The notes beneath the pieces were generated by a model that made no database searches, was not told the origin of the DNA, and saw nothing but the letters and a program-made list of their open reading frames with translations. Below are positions 44,160-53,117 of a DNA stretch of 64,000 bases, piece after piece. The stretch spans positions 1 to 64,000 of the forward strand of contig JAJYCX010000008.1 of the NCBI GenBank assembly GCA_021778015.1, written 5' to 3'. The stretch is from Pseudomonadota bacterium (GTDB lineage Bacteria > Pseudomonadota > Gammaproteobacteria > UBA1113). Within the stretch, counting starts at the first letter, position 1, and the number at the start of each line of letters is the position of its first letter. Both the position numbers and the translations under genes were made by a program.

Positions 44160-45530
44160 CTACAGTATGGTACACATTCCTCTTTTACCGCCTATCGGCT
44201 CATAATCATTCTTCGCTGTTGCCACACTATCTATCACGGTTACTGTTGGCGAGGGCCCTGCTTTCCAAAATGAACAAAACCATGACCTTGTACATACCTT
44301 TTCCGCTTCTTGTCCGGCTTCTATTGATACAATAGTTTCTTCCGAACCAAAATCTTCACTTGTCTCATTAATGCTAGGCTCTAGAGACGTTGCTTCTCCA
44401 ACAGGTATAGTTTCTACCTGTTCAGTCATACCTGCTGTTACGATGTTATAACCCAAAGTAGGCAGTAGTACAGCGGGCAAAAGCAGGCTCCAAGAAATAA
44501 TGTCCGTTTTTGACGCTGGAAATGCTTTCAATACTAATAAACAAAAAGACAAGGTACTAGATGCTGTTTTAGAAAGAGCACTCAACAAACCAAATCCTCC
44601 ACGCAAAAGACCATAGAGAACATCTAGCACAGGATTAGATTCTGGCTCTGGTTCTGATTTGTATAATCTAAATGTATTCCATAAAACCTCGATGTTTTTG
44701 GGTATTTCTCCCAGCACAATGCTACCAAAAGCGCCTATCAAAATATTCATAGCAATATTTCTAGCCAGCTCATCGTCAATCCCTTCTACCATTAAGACAT
44801 AGCTCGCAACATAGTTAATAGCGTTCGTGTAACCATAAAGTGCTGTAGACAAAAGAGCAACGCCCTGCGCCAGTTTGCGTAGCCATTCATTCTGAATTTC
44901 ATTTCCGGGTGTATATTTTTTCTTACCATTAAAAAAAACCGCCCTAAATATCCCATTAATCGCACCAAAAGTGGAGGCCACTAGCATTTTTTCGGTGAGA
45001 GAATTTGTAGGCAACCATGAAGCCGTAGGATTCGAAAAGAAATGCGTACTGGTTTCCAAATGAAACGTGCCACAACCCGTCGCCAACGCTGCACCCGTGG
45101 TCGCTAAATATTTTGCGCCTCGAGCGACGCTACTTTCTTTAAAAGTAGCGCCACCTACATCAAAAAGTATCTGCATCATTCTCTTAGCAAGTTGATGTGT
45201 TAGTATAAATTGACCTGGGGCTACCATGGTAACCGCAATGAAGGTCGCAATGGCATAGCGCGCCTCTTTGGACATAGCATTTGCGTCTAAGCCTGTTACA
45301 ACATTACGAAACACCAATGCCGCAAAAGTGCTGGTAGAAAGTAGAGAAAGCACATTATTGATATGATAATAGCGATTGAACTCTTCTTCAGTGAATATCA
45401 AATTAAGACAGTATGTTAGTAATCCTTTTTCTTCATGCGCTAGTGGCCCTAAAGTTCCTGAATTATAATATCGTAGATGAGCCTCGTGGAGTAAAAGATA
45501 ATCAGATGATTTAGACTCATTCGCGCTCAT
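44160..45530 (-). CDS. Multi-pass membrane protein ending in a CaaX box (candidate effector)
   Basis: About 456 residues, no known family. Several hydrophobic segments are spread over residues 60-370, followed by a polar acidic tail. The C-terminus is KRGMCTIL: Cys-Thr-Ile-Leu is a CaaX prenylation motif (Leu favours geranylgeranylation) preceded by basic residues, a feature with no bacterial use but common in Dot/Icm effectors such as Legionella AnkB. I take the ATG at 45530 (GAGGGG 10 nt upstream); an ATG at 45578 is also open. It sits between two copies of the same hairpin where ispE would be expected. Confidence 0.7.
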   Translation of the reverse strand: MSANESKSSDYLLLHEAHLRYYNSGTLGPLAHEEKGLLTYCLNLIFTEEEFNRYYHINNVLSLLSTSTFAALVFRNVVTGLDANAMSKEARYAIATFIAVTMVAPGQFILTHQLAKRMMQILFDVGGATFKESSVARGAKYLATTGAALATGCGTFHLETSTHFFSNPTASWLPTNSLTEKMLVASTFGAINGIFRAVFFNGKKKYTPGNEIQNEWLRKLAQGVALLSTALYGYTNAINYVASYVLMVEGIDDELARNIAMNILIGAFGSIVLGEIPKNIEVLWNTFRLYKSEPEPESNPVLDVLYGLLRGGFGLLSALSKTASSTLSFCLLVLKAFPASKTDIISWSLLLPAVLLPTLGYNIVTAGMTEQVETIPVGEATSLEPSINETSEDFGSEETIVSIEAGQEAEKVCTRSWFCSFWKAGPSPTVTVIDSVATAKNDYEPIGGKRGMCTIL

Positions 45531-45653
45531 TGTAAAAAAACCCCTCGCTATTCTATGAAACGTAGCACAAAGACGCATCGTACCATGTTGCCGTTCAGTT
45601 GTTCAACAATTAGAACCCATGCGCTTTTCAGTATAATAAACCCACCTAAAGCC

Positions 45654-45684
45654 CTCCAGTATGTCGAATTACAACATACTGGAG
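45654..45684. terminator. Second copy of the CTCCAGTATGT hairpin
   Basis: CTCCAGTATGT / ACATACTGGAG, 11-bp stem, located past the stop of the minus-strand barrel gene at 45698. Sequence-related to 44052-44086. Confidence 0.55.
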
Positions 45685-45697
45685 GAAAGTTCGTTGA

Positions 45698-46210
45698 TTA
45701 CGCGAAGTGGTAACCCAGTCCTAGCTGTGTTGTTAAAACGGCAGTTTCATCGCCCGCCATTAGACCCACAGAAAAATCGGTAGTCCAATGCTCTGTAACA
45801 TTGAAGGCCACACCCACAGCGCCATTGCCCATCACGCCTACACCATCGTGATAATCATTTTGGAAATACGCCAAAGAAGGACCTGCTTTTGCATAAAGAT
45901 TAAAACGATCCCCTAGAGGCAGCATGACTTTGACATCGCCATCTAGAGAATAAAGATGTGCTACGCCTTCATCTAGCCAATCACTACCGCCAGTTGTGGT
46001 TGGAATAGCCGTCACGCCCCCCTCCAGAGCCAAATAATGGTTTAGTTGATCACCTAGGGCGAAATGGAAATAAGGACCCGCTCCATCCCATGCAGGACCT
46101 GCTACACCCACTTGAGCCGTTGTATAAGCACCCTCTAAGGCCGCATAACCGGTACTCGCTACACATAACCCCGCTAGCAGAGCAACACATAGTTTTTTAT
46201 TATTTTTCAT
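45698..46210 (-). CDS. Small outer-membrane beta-barrel protein
   Basis: 170 residues: a signal peptide (cleavage near GYAALEG, about residue 23) and alternating beta strands rich in aromatic and Gly residues (YFHFALGD, YLALEGGVTAI, DGDVKVMLPLGDRFNLYAKAGPSLAYF, GVGVMGNGAVGVAFNVTEHWTTDFSVGLMAG). It ends in LTTQLGLGYHFA, close to the usual terminal aromatic. This is the OmpA/OmpX-like eight-strand barrel pattern. Role unknown; such proteins can act in adhesion or envelope stability. Confidence 0.78.
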   Translation of the reverse strand: MKNNKKLCVALLAGLCVASTGYAALEGAYTTAQVGVAGPAWDGAGPYFHFALGDQLNHYLALEGGVTAIPTTTGGSDWLDEGVAHLYSLDGDVKVMLPLGDRFNLYAKAGPSLAYFQNDYHDGVGVMGNGAVGVAFNVTEHWTTDFSVGLMAGDETAVLTTQLGLGYHFA

Positions 46211-46328
46211 AGGAACCCCTTCTAATTTATAGTGAAAGATCTATTTCTCTTATCAGAGAAGGGGCGGAAGATACAGGGATATGGCGTAATCGTCAAGAAG
46301 GTAAAAACGAGAAGGTTCACTGAACTGT

Positions 46329-46430
46329 GTCATCCTCGGCAAGGCCGCGAGGCCGCAGCCGGGGATCCAGTTTCAATTCAAGTTTTCCCCTGATTTAATT
46401 CTGGATCCCCGGCCTTCGGCCGAGGATGAC
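46329..46430. repeat. Family-A palindromic repeat (twin of 24007-24107)
   Basis: Same 99-base core as at 24007, opposite in neighbourhood and without a shared gene. The rest of the 46211-46708 gap shows no gene apart from the tRNA at its end. Confidence 0.9.
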
Positions 46431-46708
46431 AATGCTCTGGATCTTAATCTTACGCCCAGACGGCTCATTCGCTTTTCTTAGTTATCCACGAATTGCAGAA
46501 TTTCGAAGGTGTTCGATTAAGGGTACATGCAAGCCATTAATGTATCCTATAGTACGGTATAAAAGTATGGCGCTGCACTAACTGTAACCTACTATAGAGT
46601 GACTCCCCACTTGACAGCCGCGCGTTTATTTTGCAAAATACACCCCTGTTGAAGGTTATCCTAAAATGCTCTTTAAAAGAACACTTTTTAACCTTAGTTC
46701 TATGTTTT

Positions 46709-46783
46709 TGGGGTGTCGCCAAGCGGTAAGGCACGGGGTTTTGATCCCCGCATACCCAGGTTCGAATCCTGGCACCCCAGCCA
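46709..46783 (+). tRNA. tRNA-Gln (anticodon TTG)
   Basis: 75 nt including an encoded CCA end. Acceptor arms TGGGGTG / CACCCCA, D-arm region GTCGCCAAGCGGTAAGGCA, anticodon stem CGGGG / CCCCG with loop TTTTGAT (anticodon TTG), T-arm CCAGG-TTCGAAT-CCTGG. Closely resembles E. coli tRNA-Gln. Located just before prs, a common arrangement. Confidence 0.97.
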
Positions 46784-46822
46784 TTTTCCCGATGCACCGC
46801 CCTGATTAGGAGTATGCGCACC

Positions 46823-47779
46823 GTGCCTAAATTAATGTTATTTACCGGCAACGCCAATCCCGAGCTGGCCGAAAAGGTCGCCGCACACATCAAAGTCCCT
46901 TTGGGTCAAATGAATTTGAGCCGTTTTAGCGACGGCGAAATTATGTGCGAAATTTTAGAAAATGTGCGCGGTAAGGATGTGTTTATCATTCAACCCACGT
47001 CTAGCCCTTCTAACGACAGTATTATGGAATTGGTCTTAATGGCCGATGCCCTGCGCCGTGCTTCTGCCACGCGTATCACCGCAGTGGTACCCTATTTTGG
47101 CTACGCGCGCCAAGATCGCCGCGTACGTTCCGCACGTGTGCCTATCAGTGCTAAAGTGATCGCCGATATGATGGGTTCGGTGGGTATTAATCGTTTGTTG
47201 ACGGTAGACCTACATGCTGACCAAATTCAAGGCTTCTTTTACATGCCTGTAGACAACGTATATGCCACCCCAGTTTTTTTTGAAGATTTAAAAGAGCGTT
47301 ATGGCAACCATTATAGCAATTTAACCATCGTCTCTCCCGATGTGGGTGGTGTGGTACGTGCACGTGCCGTCGCTAAGCGTTTAAACGACGCTGAATTGGC
47401 TATCATCGATAAACGACGCTCATCAGCGAATCACTCCGAAGTGATGCATATCATTGGTCAAGTTGAAGGTAAAGATTGCTTAATTATGGACGACATAGTC
47501 GATACCGCCGGTACCTTGTGTAATGCGGCTAAGGCCTTAAAAGACAAAGGCGCGCGCTCAGTGAATGCGTATTGCACCCACCCGGTATTATCGGGCAATG
47601 CTTTAGACAACATTACGCACTCCGTACTCGATGAATTGGTGGTAACCGACACTATAAAACTCAGTCAGGCGATCAAAAATTGCAAGAAAATCCGGCAGAT
47701 TTCTTTAAGTGCTTTATTGGCGGAAGCAATCTATCGTGTGAATGAATCCGAATCTATCAGCTCGATGTTTATGGATTAA
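46823..47779 (+). CDS. prs: Ribose-phosphate pyrophosphokinase
   Basis: 318 residues. Makes PRPP for nucleotide, histidine and tryptophan synthesis. Blocks: [20 protein letters not shown], the flexible loop [18 protein letters not shown] and the PRPP site [10 protein letters not shown]. An ATG at 46814 lies only 1 nt after AGGAG, so the GTG at 46823 (10 nt after) is preferred; it also yields the family N-terminus. Confidence 0.95.
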   Translation: MPKLMLFTGNANPELAEKVAAHIKVPLGQMNLSRFSDGEIMCEILENVRGKDVFIIQPTSSPSNDSIMELVLMADALRRASATRITAVVPYFGYARQDRRVRSARVPISAKVIADMMGSVGINRLLTVDLHADQIQGFFYMPVDNVYATPVFFEDLKERYGNHYSNLTIVSPDVGGVVRARAVAKRLNDAELAIIDKRRSSANHSEVMHIIGQVEGKDCLIMDDIVDTAGTLCNAAKALKDKGARSVNAYCTHPVLSGNALDNITHSVLDELVVTDTIKLSQAIKNCKKIRQISLSALLAEAIYRVNESESISSMFMD

Positions 47780-47784
47780 AACAC

Positions 47785-49128
47785 GTGACCATTATCCCCA
47801 AAGAATTTCGAGATGCGACGCGACGTGTGCGCAGCCGAGCAGCGGAGTGTACGTACCCGTACATGAGCAGCGAGGCAAACACACAACAAAGTCGCAGCTT
47901 GAAAGGCGAAGGGGATAGAAGAGTTATTATTTTATTATTAGACTCTTTTGGTATAGGGGCGGCTGATGACGCCAAAGATTTTGGCGACGAAGGTGCAAAT
48001 ACTTTAGGTCATATCGCCGAAGCGTGTTTTAACGATAAAGCCTCTCGTGCGGATGTACGTCAGGGTCCATTATATATTCCCAATTTATGTCATCGCGGTT
48101 TAGCCAAAGCAGCCGTAGCCAGTGCAGGTCATCCATTAATAGGTTTAAATGATAATACTCCCGTTGATGCACTGTATGGTTTTGCTCAAGAAATCAGTCA
48201 CGGTAAAGATACGCCCAGCGGCCATTGGGAATTGTGTGGCGTACCCGTGTTATTTCAATGGGGTTATTTTCCACAATATCCTAGCTTTCCTGAAACTTTG
48301 CTCAACGACTTTATCAAGCTCGCAAATATTCCCGGCATTTTAGGCAATTGCCACGCCTCTGGCACCGACATCATGGCGCAGTTGGGTGAAGAGCACATGA
48401 AAACGGGCAAACCCATAGTATATACTTCGGCCGATTCGGTATTTCAAATTGCCGCTCATGAAGAAAGCTTTGGTTTAATGCGTTTGTATGAATTGTGTCA
48501 CATCGCACGCAAGTTAGTCGATCCGTACAATATAGGACGAGTCATCGCCAGACCTTTTAGCGGTACTCCAGGACATTTTGCACGCACCGACAATCGCCGC
48601 GATTACAGCATTCCACCGCCCGCACCCACTTTATTGGAACATATCGTTAGCGCTAAACAAGAAGTCATTGCTATAGGCAAGATTGCTGACATTTTTGCGC
48701 ATCAGGGCATCAGTCAAAACATCAAGGCACATGGTTTAGATGGTTTGTTTGACGCCACACTCACTGCTTTAAAAACAGCCCCTGCGGGCAGCTTGATTTT
48801 CACTAATTTTGTGGATTTCGACAGTCATTATGGACACCGCCGTGATGTAGTCGGTTATGCTGCAGGTTTAGAATATTTGGATCGCCGTTTACCGGAATTA
48901 GATGCGTTGCTAAAACCAGACGATATTGTCATATTGGCAGCCGATCACGGTTGTGATCCCACTTGGCGCGGTACGGATCACACGCGCGAACATATCCCCA
49001 TACTCCTGTGGGGTCCTAAAATTAAAGCTGCTAACATAGGCAAGCGTAAAACCTTTGCCGATGTGGGTCAAAGCATCGCAAAGTACTTGGGCGTTAAACC
49101 ATTATCTTCTGGAAGAACTTTTTTGTGA
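47785..49128 (+). CDS. deoB: Phosphopentomutase with a repeat-encoded N-terminal extension
   Basis: 447 residues. Interconverts ribose-1- and ribose-5-phosphate in nucleoside salvage. Alkaline-phosphatase-fold metal ligands are in LLLDSFGIG (near 50), DTPSGHWE and [10 protein letters not shown] near the C-terminus. Typical DeoB begins with R-x-I-I-x-x-L-D-S-F-G-I-G; here about 40 residues precede it, translated from a palindromic repeat (47814-47897) that is in frame and free of stops. The first start is a GTG at 47785 without a good ribosome site; an ATG lies inside the repeat (47863). Five nt after prs, with add downstream. Confidence 0.92.
   Translation: MTIIPKEFRDATRRVRSRAAECTYPYMSSEANTQQSRSLKGEGDRRVIILLLDSFGIGAADDAKDFGDEGANTLGHIAEACFNDKASRADVRQGPLYIPNLCHRGLAKAAVASAGHPLIGLNDNTPVDALYGFAQEISHGKDTPSGHWELCGVPVLFQWGYFPQYPSFPETLLNDFIKLANIPGILGNCHASGTDIMAQLGEEHMKTGKPIVYTSADSVFQIAAHEESFGLMRLYELCHIARKLVDPYNIGRVIARPFSGTPGHFARTDNRRDYSIPPPAPTLLEHIVSAKQEVIAIGKIADIFAHQGISQNIKAHGLDGLFDATLTALKTAPAGSLIFTNFVDFDSHYGHRRDVVGYAAGLEYLDRRLPELDALLKPDDIVILAADHGCDPTWRGTDHTREHIPILLWGPKIKAANIGKRKTFADVGQSIAKYLGVKPLSSGRTFL
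47814..47897. repeat. Palindromic repeat (family E) inside the deoB reading frame
   Basis: Arms GCGACGCGACGTGTG and CACACAACAAAGTCGC, with GTGTACGTACCCGTACATGAG at the centre (stem GTACG/CGTAC). It adds about 28 residues, including a Met, to the enzyme's N-terminus. Confidence 0.75.
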
Positions 49129-49134
49129 TAAAAA

Positions 49135-49220
49135 ATTCGTCATTGCGAGAAGACCGTTTCACAAATCGTGTGCGAAATAGCGGAATAAGCAACGGTCGAC
49201 GTGGCAATCCAGGATACGAT
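49135..49220. repeat. Family-B palindromic repeat
   Basis: CGTCATTGCGAG near 49139 with CGTGGCAATCCAGG near 49199-49212; shares the ends of the elements at 1757 and 32590. It lies between deoB and add. Confidence 0.7.
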
Positions 49221-49275
49221 TTTTATACGGGCATAACTTTTCAAATTTCTTTGAACATTTAAGAGGTTTTAACTT

Positions 49276-50259
49276 ATGATCAACACTCACAACATTCCCA
49301 AAGCAGAATTGCATTTGCACTTAGAAGGCAGCATGAAGCCTACGTTAGTGCGTCATTTGGCTAAACGCAATGGCCTAATTGCACCCGAAAACATTTTTGC
49401 ACCCGATGAAACCTATATTTGGAAAGATTTTTTAGACTTTTTACAAGTGTATGATAAAGCTACTCTCATGTTGAAAACCATGCAAGACTATAGAGATATG
49501 ACTTATGCTTATCTAGAAGAATGTGCGAAGGTTAATACACTCTATGTCGAATTGATTTATTCTTCTGACCATGCTTTATTGTGTGGCGTAAGTATAGAAG
49601 ACAGTCTTAATGGCGTGATTCAAGGCATAGAAGACGCCAAACGCAATTTTGGTATAGAAGCGCGTATCCTATTAGCTTTCGTGCGCCACTTTGGTGTAGC
49701 CAGTTGCGTTAACGTTGCCAAATGGGCGTCGGCTAATCCACATCCGCTCATTACCGGCGTGAATCTTGCTGGCGATGAAATTCATTTTCCGGCTGAACAA
49801 TTTAGCGAGGCTTTTCGCATCGCTGCCGATGCCGGCTTAGGATGCACCGCACATGCTGGTGAAATGGCAGGCCCAGAAAGCGTTTGGCAAGCGATCGACA
49901 CATTGCCTATAACCCGCGTGGGTCATGGTGTGCGTTCCATAGAAGATGATAAGTTAATTGCCGCTTTGATCAAACGCAATATCACATTAGAAGTATGCCC
50001 TGGCTCCAATATTGCTTTACAAGTTTATTCCGATTTTACCCATCATCCGCTGCGTCGTCTAAAAGAGTTAGGTGTGAGAGTAACTTTAAGCTCCGACGAC
50101 CCCCCCTTCTTTGCGACCAGCCTCGCGAACGAATATGACAATGCAGTGCGCTATTTTCAGTTTAATGAAAAAGAATTATTGGAAATGACGCGTAATAGCT
50201 TAAAGGCTGCTTTCGTGGATGAAACAACTCGCCAGAAATTATTGGCGAAAGTGGGATAA
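49276..50259 (+). CDS. add: Adenosine deaminase family enzyme
   Basis: 327 residues. Metal and catalytic residues are visible: HLHLEGS (near 13-19), HAGE (near 195-198) with the catalytic Glu, VGHGVR, and SSDDPPFF. Adenosine deaminase converts adenosine to inosine; a subgroup with SDDP acts on adenine instead, and this protein's SSDDPPFF block belongs to that mixed branch, so substrate is not certain. GAGG precedes the ATG. With deoB and prs it forms a purine salvage set. Confidence 0.85.
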   Translation: MINTHNIPKAELHLHLEGSMKPTLVRHLAKRNGLIAPENIFAPDETYIWKDFLDFLQVYDKATLMLKTMQDYRDMTYAYLEECAKVNTLYVELIYSSDHALLCGVSIEDSLNGVIQGIEDAKRNFGIEARILLAFVRHFGVASCVNVAKWASANPHPLITGVNLAGDEIHFPAEQFSEAFRIAADAGLGCTAHAGEMAGPESVWQAIDTLPITRVGHGVRSIEDDKLIAALIKRNITLEVCPGSNIALQVYSDFTHHPLRRLKELGVRVTLSSDDPPFFATSLANEYDNAVRYFQFNEKELLEMTRNSLKAAFVDETTRQKLLAKVG

Positions 50260-50274
50260 TACCCACCGCCAATG

Positions 50275-50448
50275 AAGAGGCAAGATCTAGCTGAATGCTA
50301 TAGATTTGAATCGAAGCTTTGTCATCCTCGACGAAGTCGAGGATGACACAACTCTAGTCTGTAGTTGCTTGTAGCATTGAACTCGCATCTTGAGGTGTAT
50401 TGGGTAGATACCGAGAAAACTATCAACGAATTACTTAACCTTTACAGC
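50275..50448. repeat. Family-A repeat with the right end of a family-C element
   Basis: CCGCCAATGAAGAGGCAAGATC head, short core GTCATCCTCGACGAAGTCGAGGATGAC (50321-50347), shared tail ACAACTCTAGTCTGTAGTTG, then CTATCAACGAATTACTTAACC and TTTACAGCAATGACG at the end. No left family-C end is present, so this is a truncated or composite copy. Confidence 0.7.
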
Positions 50449-50500
50449 AATGACGGCGGCTCGCTCTGTACTATTGCAATCTATTCATAGGTACAGATAA

Positions 50501-51028
50501 TTACGAAAACTTCATTCTTAAAAAAGAAGTTTTTATATCTTCTGTTATTCCGTCTGCGCTTTCATCTGACACGGGGCCATGGCTTTCTACTTCTCTTTGT
50601 GCCAGATGGCTGGATAGTTTTAAATATTGAATACACTTCTTTTCATATTCACTATGATATTGCCGAATTTCTTGAATACACATCCCCTCTTCGATTAGAA
50701 GCGCTTTATACTTCTCTTGTGCTTCTGCGTTCTGTATTTGAATTTCGTCCCTGGCTTTTATCGCCTGCGCTACAGTATCGGTCCAGCTTTTTTGTTGCTG
50801 CAAGGAAGGATCTTTTTTTTCTTTCTCTGAATTTTTTTCAACCTGAGCTATTACTTCTTTCAGAGAAATTTCAATATCGTCTCTTAGAGATTTAAGTCGT
50901 TGAACCTTATTTGAATTTCTACTAAGCGTCTGCTCTTCATTTTCGATCTTTAATTTAAGCTTTTGCATGTCTTCATGTGCTTTAGATTTAAGCACTTCCA
51001 GTTCTTCTGTCGACATTTGGTTTAACAT
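50501..51028 (-). CDS. Coiled-coil protein, 175 aa
   Basis: No family recognised. Residues 5-80 and 95-145 are Lys/Glu/Leu-rich heptad-like helices separated by a short QQQKSWTD segment. The C-terminal 30 residues are acidic/Ser-rich (PVSDESADGITEDIKTSF). AGGA lies 6 nt before the ATG. It is the first member of the effector-like group that extends to the window end. Coiled coils with an acidic C-terminus are frequent in Dot/Icm substrates, but secretion is only an inference. Confidence 0.6.
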   Translation of the reverse strand: MLNQMSTEELEVLKSKAHEDMQKLKLKIENEEQTLSRNSNKVQRLKSLRDDIEISLKEVIAQVEKNSEKEKKDPSLQQQKSWTDTVAQAIKARDEIQIQNAEAQEKYKALLIEEGMCIQEIRQYHSEYEKKCIQYLKLSSHLAQREVESHGPVSDESADGITEDIKTSFLRMKFS

Positions 51029-51115
51029 AGTCCATCCTTATGCTAACAAAGCACACTCAATCACCTGTATTATAAACGAATAATGAACCTAATACATAGG
51101 TCCATTATTTTTCAT

Positions 51116-52873
51116 CTAACCTATATTAGGCACACTGCTCAATTTATTTAATTCTGGGGCGCTGTCAGTGCGATCACGGTGCCTATTTTTTAGGCTAAAA
51201 AAGGTAGGGGTTCCGGTTCCACTGTGGCGAGAATGTGGCGGCGTTATCGCATCAAGTGCTGACTGGTGTTTCTTCGATTTATCCCGCAAACGAGCAATTT
51301 CAGCTATAACGGCGGCTATTTCCGCTTCTTGTTTACGATCCCGGGCTTCATTTTCAAAAGAATTATCTTCTAGTTCGTCTAATCCCTCATCAAAAAAATT
51401 TGGCTTTTTGGGAATGTTTCTTTCCAGCTGAACTTCAATCTGTTGCAAAACAATATCGTATCGCCATTGAACAGCACTATTATTAGTATCGGCAAAAGAA
51501 CGATCATAACGATATGGCATTGATACAAGATTATGAAGAGGTTTTGCGGCGGCCACTACTTCTTGTAATGCTGTAAACAATTCCTTAGGTAGACTCACAT
51601 CTTTATGTTGATTTATTTTATCATAACAATAAAACCCCAACGCTTTTGCTAATTCTTTATTGGCAATGGCAATGATTGCGGCTTCCTTTTCTTCTGGCAA
51701 ATAACTTAACCATAGTAAAGAGCGGAGTTTATACATCGCAGTCTGTAAATTTTTTAATAGCTCACTATATTGGGTATACACCGTTACGCATGTGGTTTCT
51801 AATTCTAGTTCCTCTTCTTCAGACAAGCCGTGTTTAGGCACTGTATAAAATACTGATTGAGCTTTTTGCCTTAGACTATCTTCATACGGTTTCTGTTGTT
51901 CTTTTTCATTAGGATTATCCTCTTCTAGTTCAAATATCCCATCGTCATGATTTGGTTTTGTTGAAAGATGAACATAATTTGGATTGTATGCAGATACAGG
52001 TGACACATTCACATCAGCTAAACCTTCATTTACTCTTAGCTGTGCTTCAACTTCATCTAAAATAGATGCATATCGAAGTTTAGCAGTAATGCTCTTTCCT
52101 TCGAGAAAAGAAGTATAGTTTGATGGCATTGACACAACATTCCGTAATGCTGTTGCTGCTTCAGCTACAACAAGAAATGCTGTGGTTAATTCGGGAAACA
52201 TCACTATAGCTTCAGGTGGCTCTATTTTAGCACGGTCAAATCCCAATGCATGTTCTAACCCGGCATTAACAAATGCATAGACTTTCCCTTGTTCTTCTCT
52301 TAACAAATCACTTTCCCATAGTAAAGATTGCAATGCCATCATTGCTTTTTTCAAATTTGTTAATTGCATATGCTGTTCATTCTGGTCAAAAATTGTTTTA
52401 CATTCAGTTTCTATTTCTATTTCTGCTAAAATTTCATGACCGCTAGAATGTTTAATCCCGTAATAATCTAAAGCTGTGTTACCCTGTTTGTCTGTATCTT
52501 CTAGCTTCATTCCCTCTGCAAGCAATACATTGATCACTTCAATCTGATCATTCATAGCCGCATGATGTAATGCCGTTTGACCGTTCTCGTCTCTAGCTGT
52601 AAGAATAGCCCCCTCAGCAAGCAATGCCTTGATCGCTTCAATCTGACCATTCATAGCCGCATGGTGTAAAGGCGTACGCTTTTCATTATCTCTAGCCTCT
52701 AACTTCGCCCCCACTTTAATTAAAGAGACTATTGCTTTTATCGACCCCTTGGCGGCCGCATAGTGTAAAGGCGTTAGACCTTCACTATCTTTAGCATTGG
52801 CAAGATTAGACCTTATACTACCTTCTTCTGCCGAACTTACTAGCGCACTAATCTCCTTCTCGCCTATAGCCAT
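51116..52873 (-). CDS. Ankyrin-repeat protein with a duplicated new domain, 585 aa
   Basis: Residues about 30-150 hold three canonical ankyrin repeats plus a degenerate one (GLTPLHYAAAKGSIKAIVSL, RTPLHHAAMNGQIEAIKALL, GQTALHHAAMNDQIEVINVLL). Next come two related helical units, about 155-290 and 360-490. Shared positions include L-x-x-L-x-x-A-M-x-x-L-x-S-L-L-W, A-L-G-F, a later L-x-N/H-x-V-S-M-P-x-x-Y, and R-Y-x-x-x-L-x-x-x-E-x-Q-L. The C-terminal 90 residues are coiled-coil then basic/Ser. Ribosome site GAGG. Ankyrin proteins are typical Dot/Icm effectors; the duplicated unit is not known to me. Confidence 0.75.
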   Translation of the reverse strand: MAIGEKEISALVSSAEEGSIRSNLANAKDSEGLTPLHYAAAKGSIKAIVSLIKVGAKLEARDNEKRTPLHHAAMNGQIEAIKALLAEGAILTARDENGQTALHHAAMNDQIEVINVLLAEGMKLEDTDKQGNTALDYYGIKHSSGHEILAEIEIETECKTIFDQNEQHMQLTNLKKAMMALQSLLWESDLLREEQGKVYAFVNAGLEHALGFDRAKIEPPEAIVMFPELTTAFLVVAEAATALRNVVSMPSNYTSFLEGKSITAKLRYASILDEVEAQLRVNEGLADVNVSPVSAYNPNYVHLSTKPNHDDGIFELEEDNPNEKEQQKPYEDSLRQKAQSVFYTVPKHGLSEEEELELETTCVTVYTQYSELLKNLQTAMYKLRSLLWLSYLPEEKEAAIIAIANKELAKALGFYCYDKINQHKDVSLPKELFTALQEVVAAAKPLHNLVSMPYRYDRSFADTNNSAVQWRYDIVLQQIEVQLERNIPKKPNFFDEGLDELEDNSFENEARDRKQEAEIAAVIAEIARLRDKSKKHQSALDAITPPHSRHSGTGTPTFFSLKNRHRDRTDSAPELNKLSSVPNIG

Positions 52874-53031
52874 TGAATTTACCTCGCTTTTATTTTTTCA
52901 GAAATACTGCTTTTTGGTGCAGTTATTGTAATATTGTGTAATATAATACCAAACGGACATTAAGGAAATCTTAAGGGTTTTAATGCATTCTATAATGGAC
53001 GTTAAATGAAGTTAAAGACCACTGTAGTGTG

Positions 53032-53098
53032 CTTAAAGCTAAAAACATTGCCGTTCCTCCTAAGATACACTATACTGTACCTTAATACGACTTAAAGC
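53032..53098. promoter_or_regulatory. hipBA promoter with repeated operator-like words
   Basis: TTGCCG (53048-53053), 17-nt spacer, TATACT (53071-53076). The word CTTAAAGC occurs at 53032 and 53091 with a near copy (CTTAAAAT) at 53112, and a CACTGTAGTG palindrome lies at about 53020. These flanking repeats are plausible HipB binding sites. The rest of 52874-53031 shows no gene. Confidence 0.45.
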
Positions 53099-53117
53099 CT
53101 ATTTTAGGATGCTTAAA

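Noticed and set aside
46537..46893. A 118-codon minus-strand frame across the tRNA gene
   Set aside because: It covers tRNA-Gln and the prs start, so it is not a real gene.
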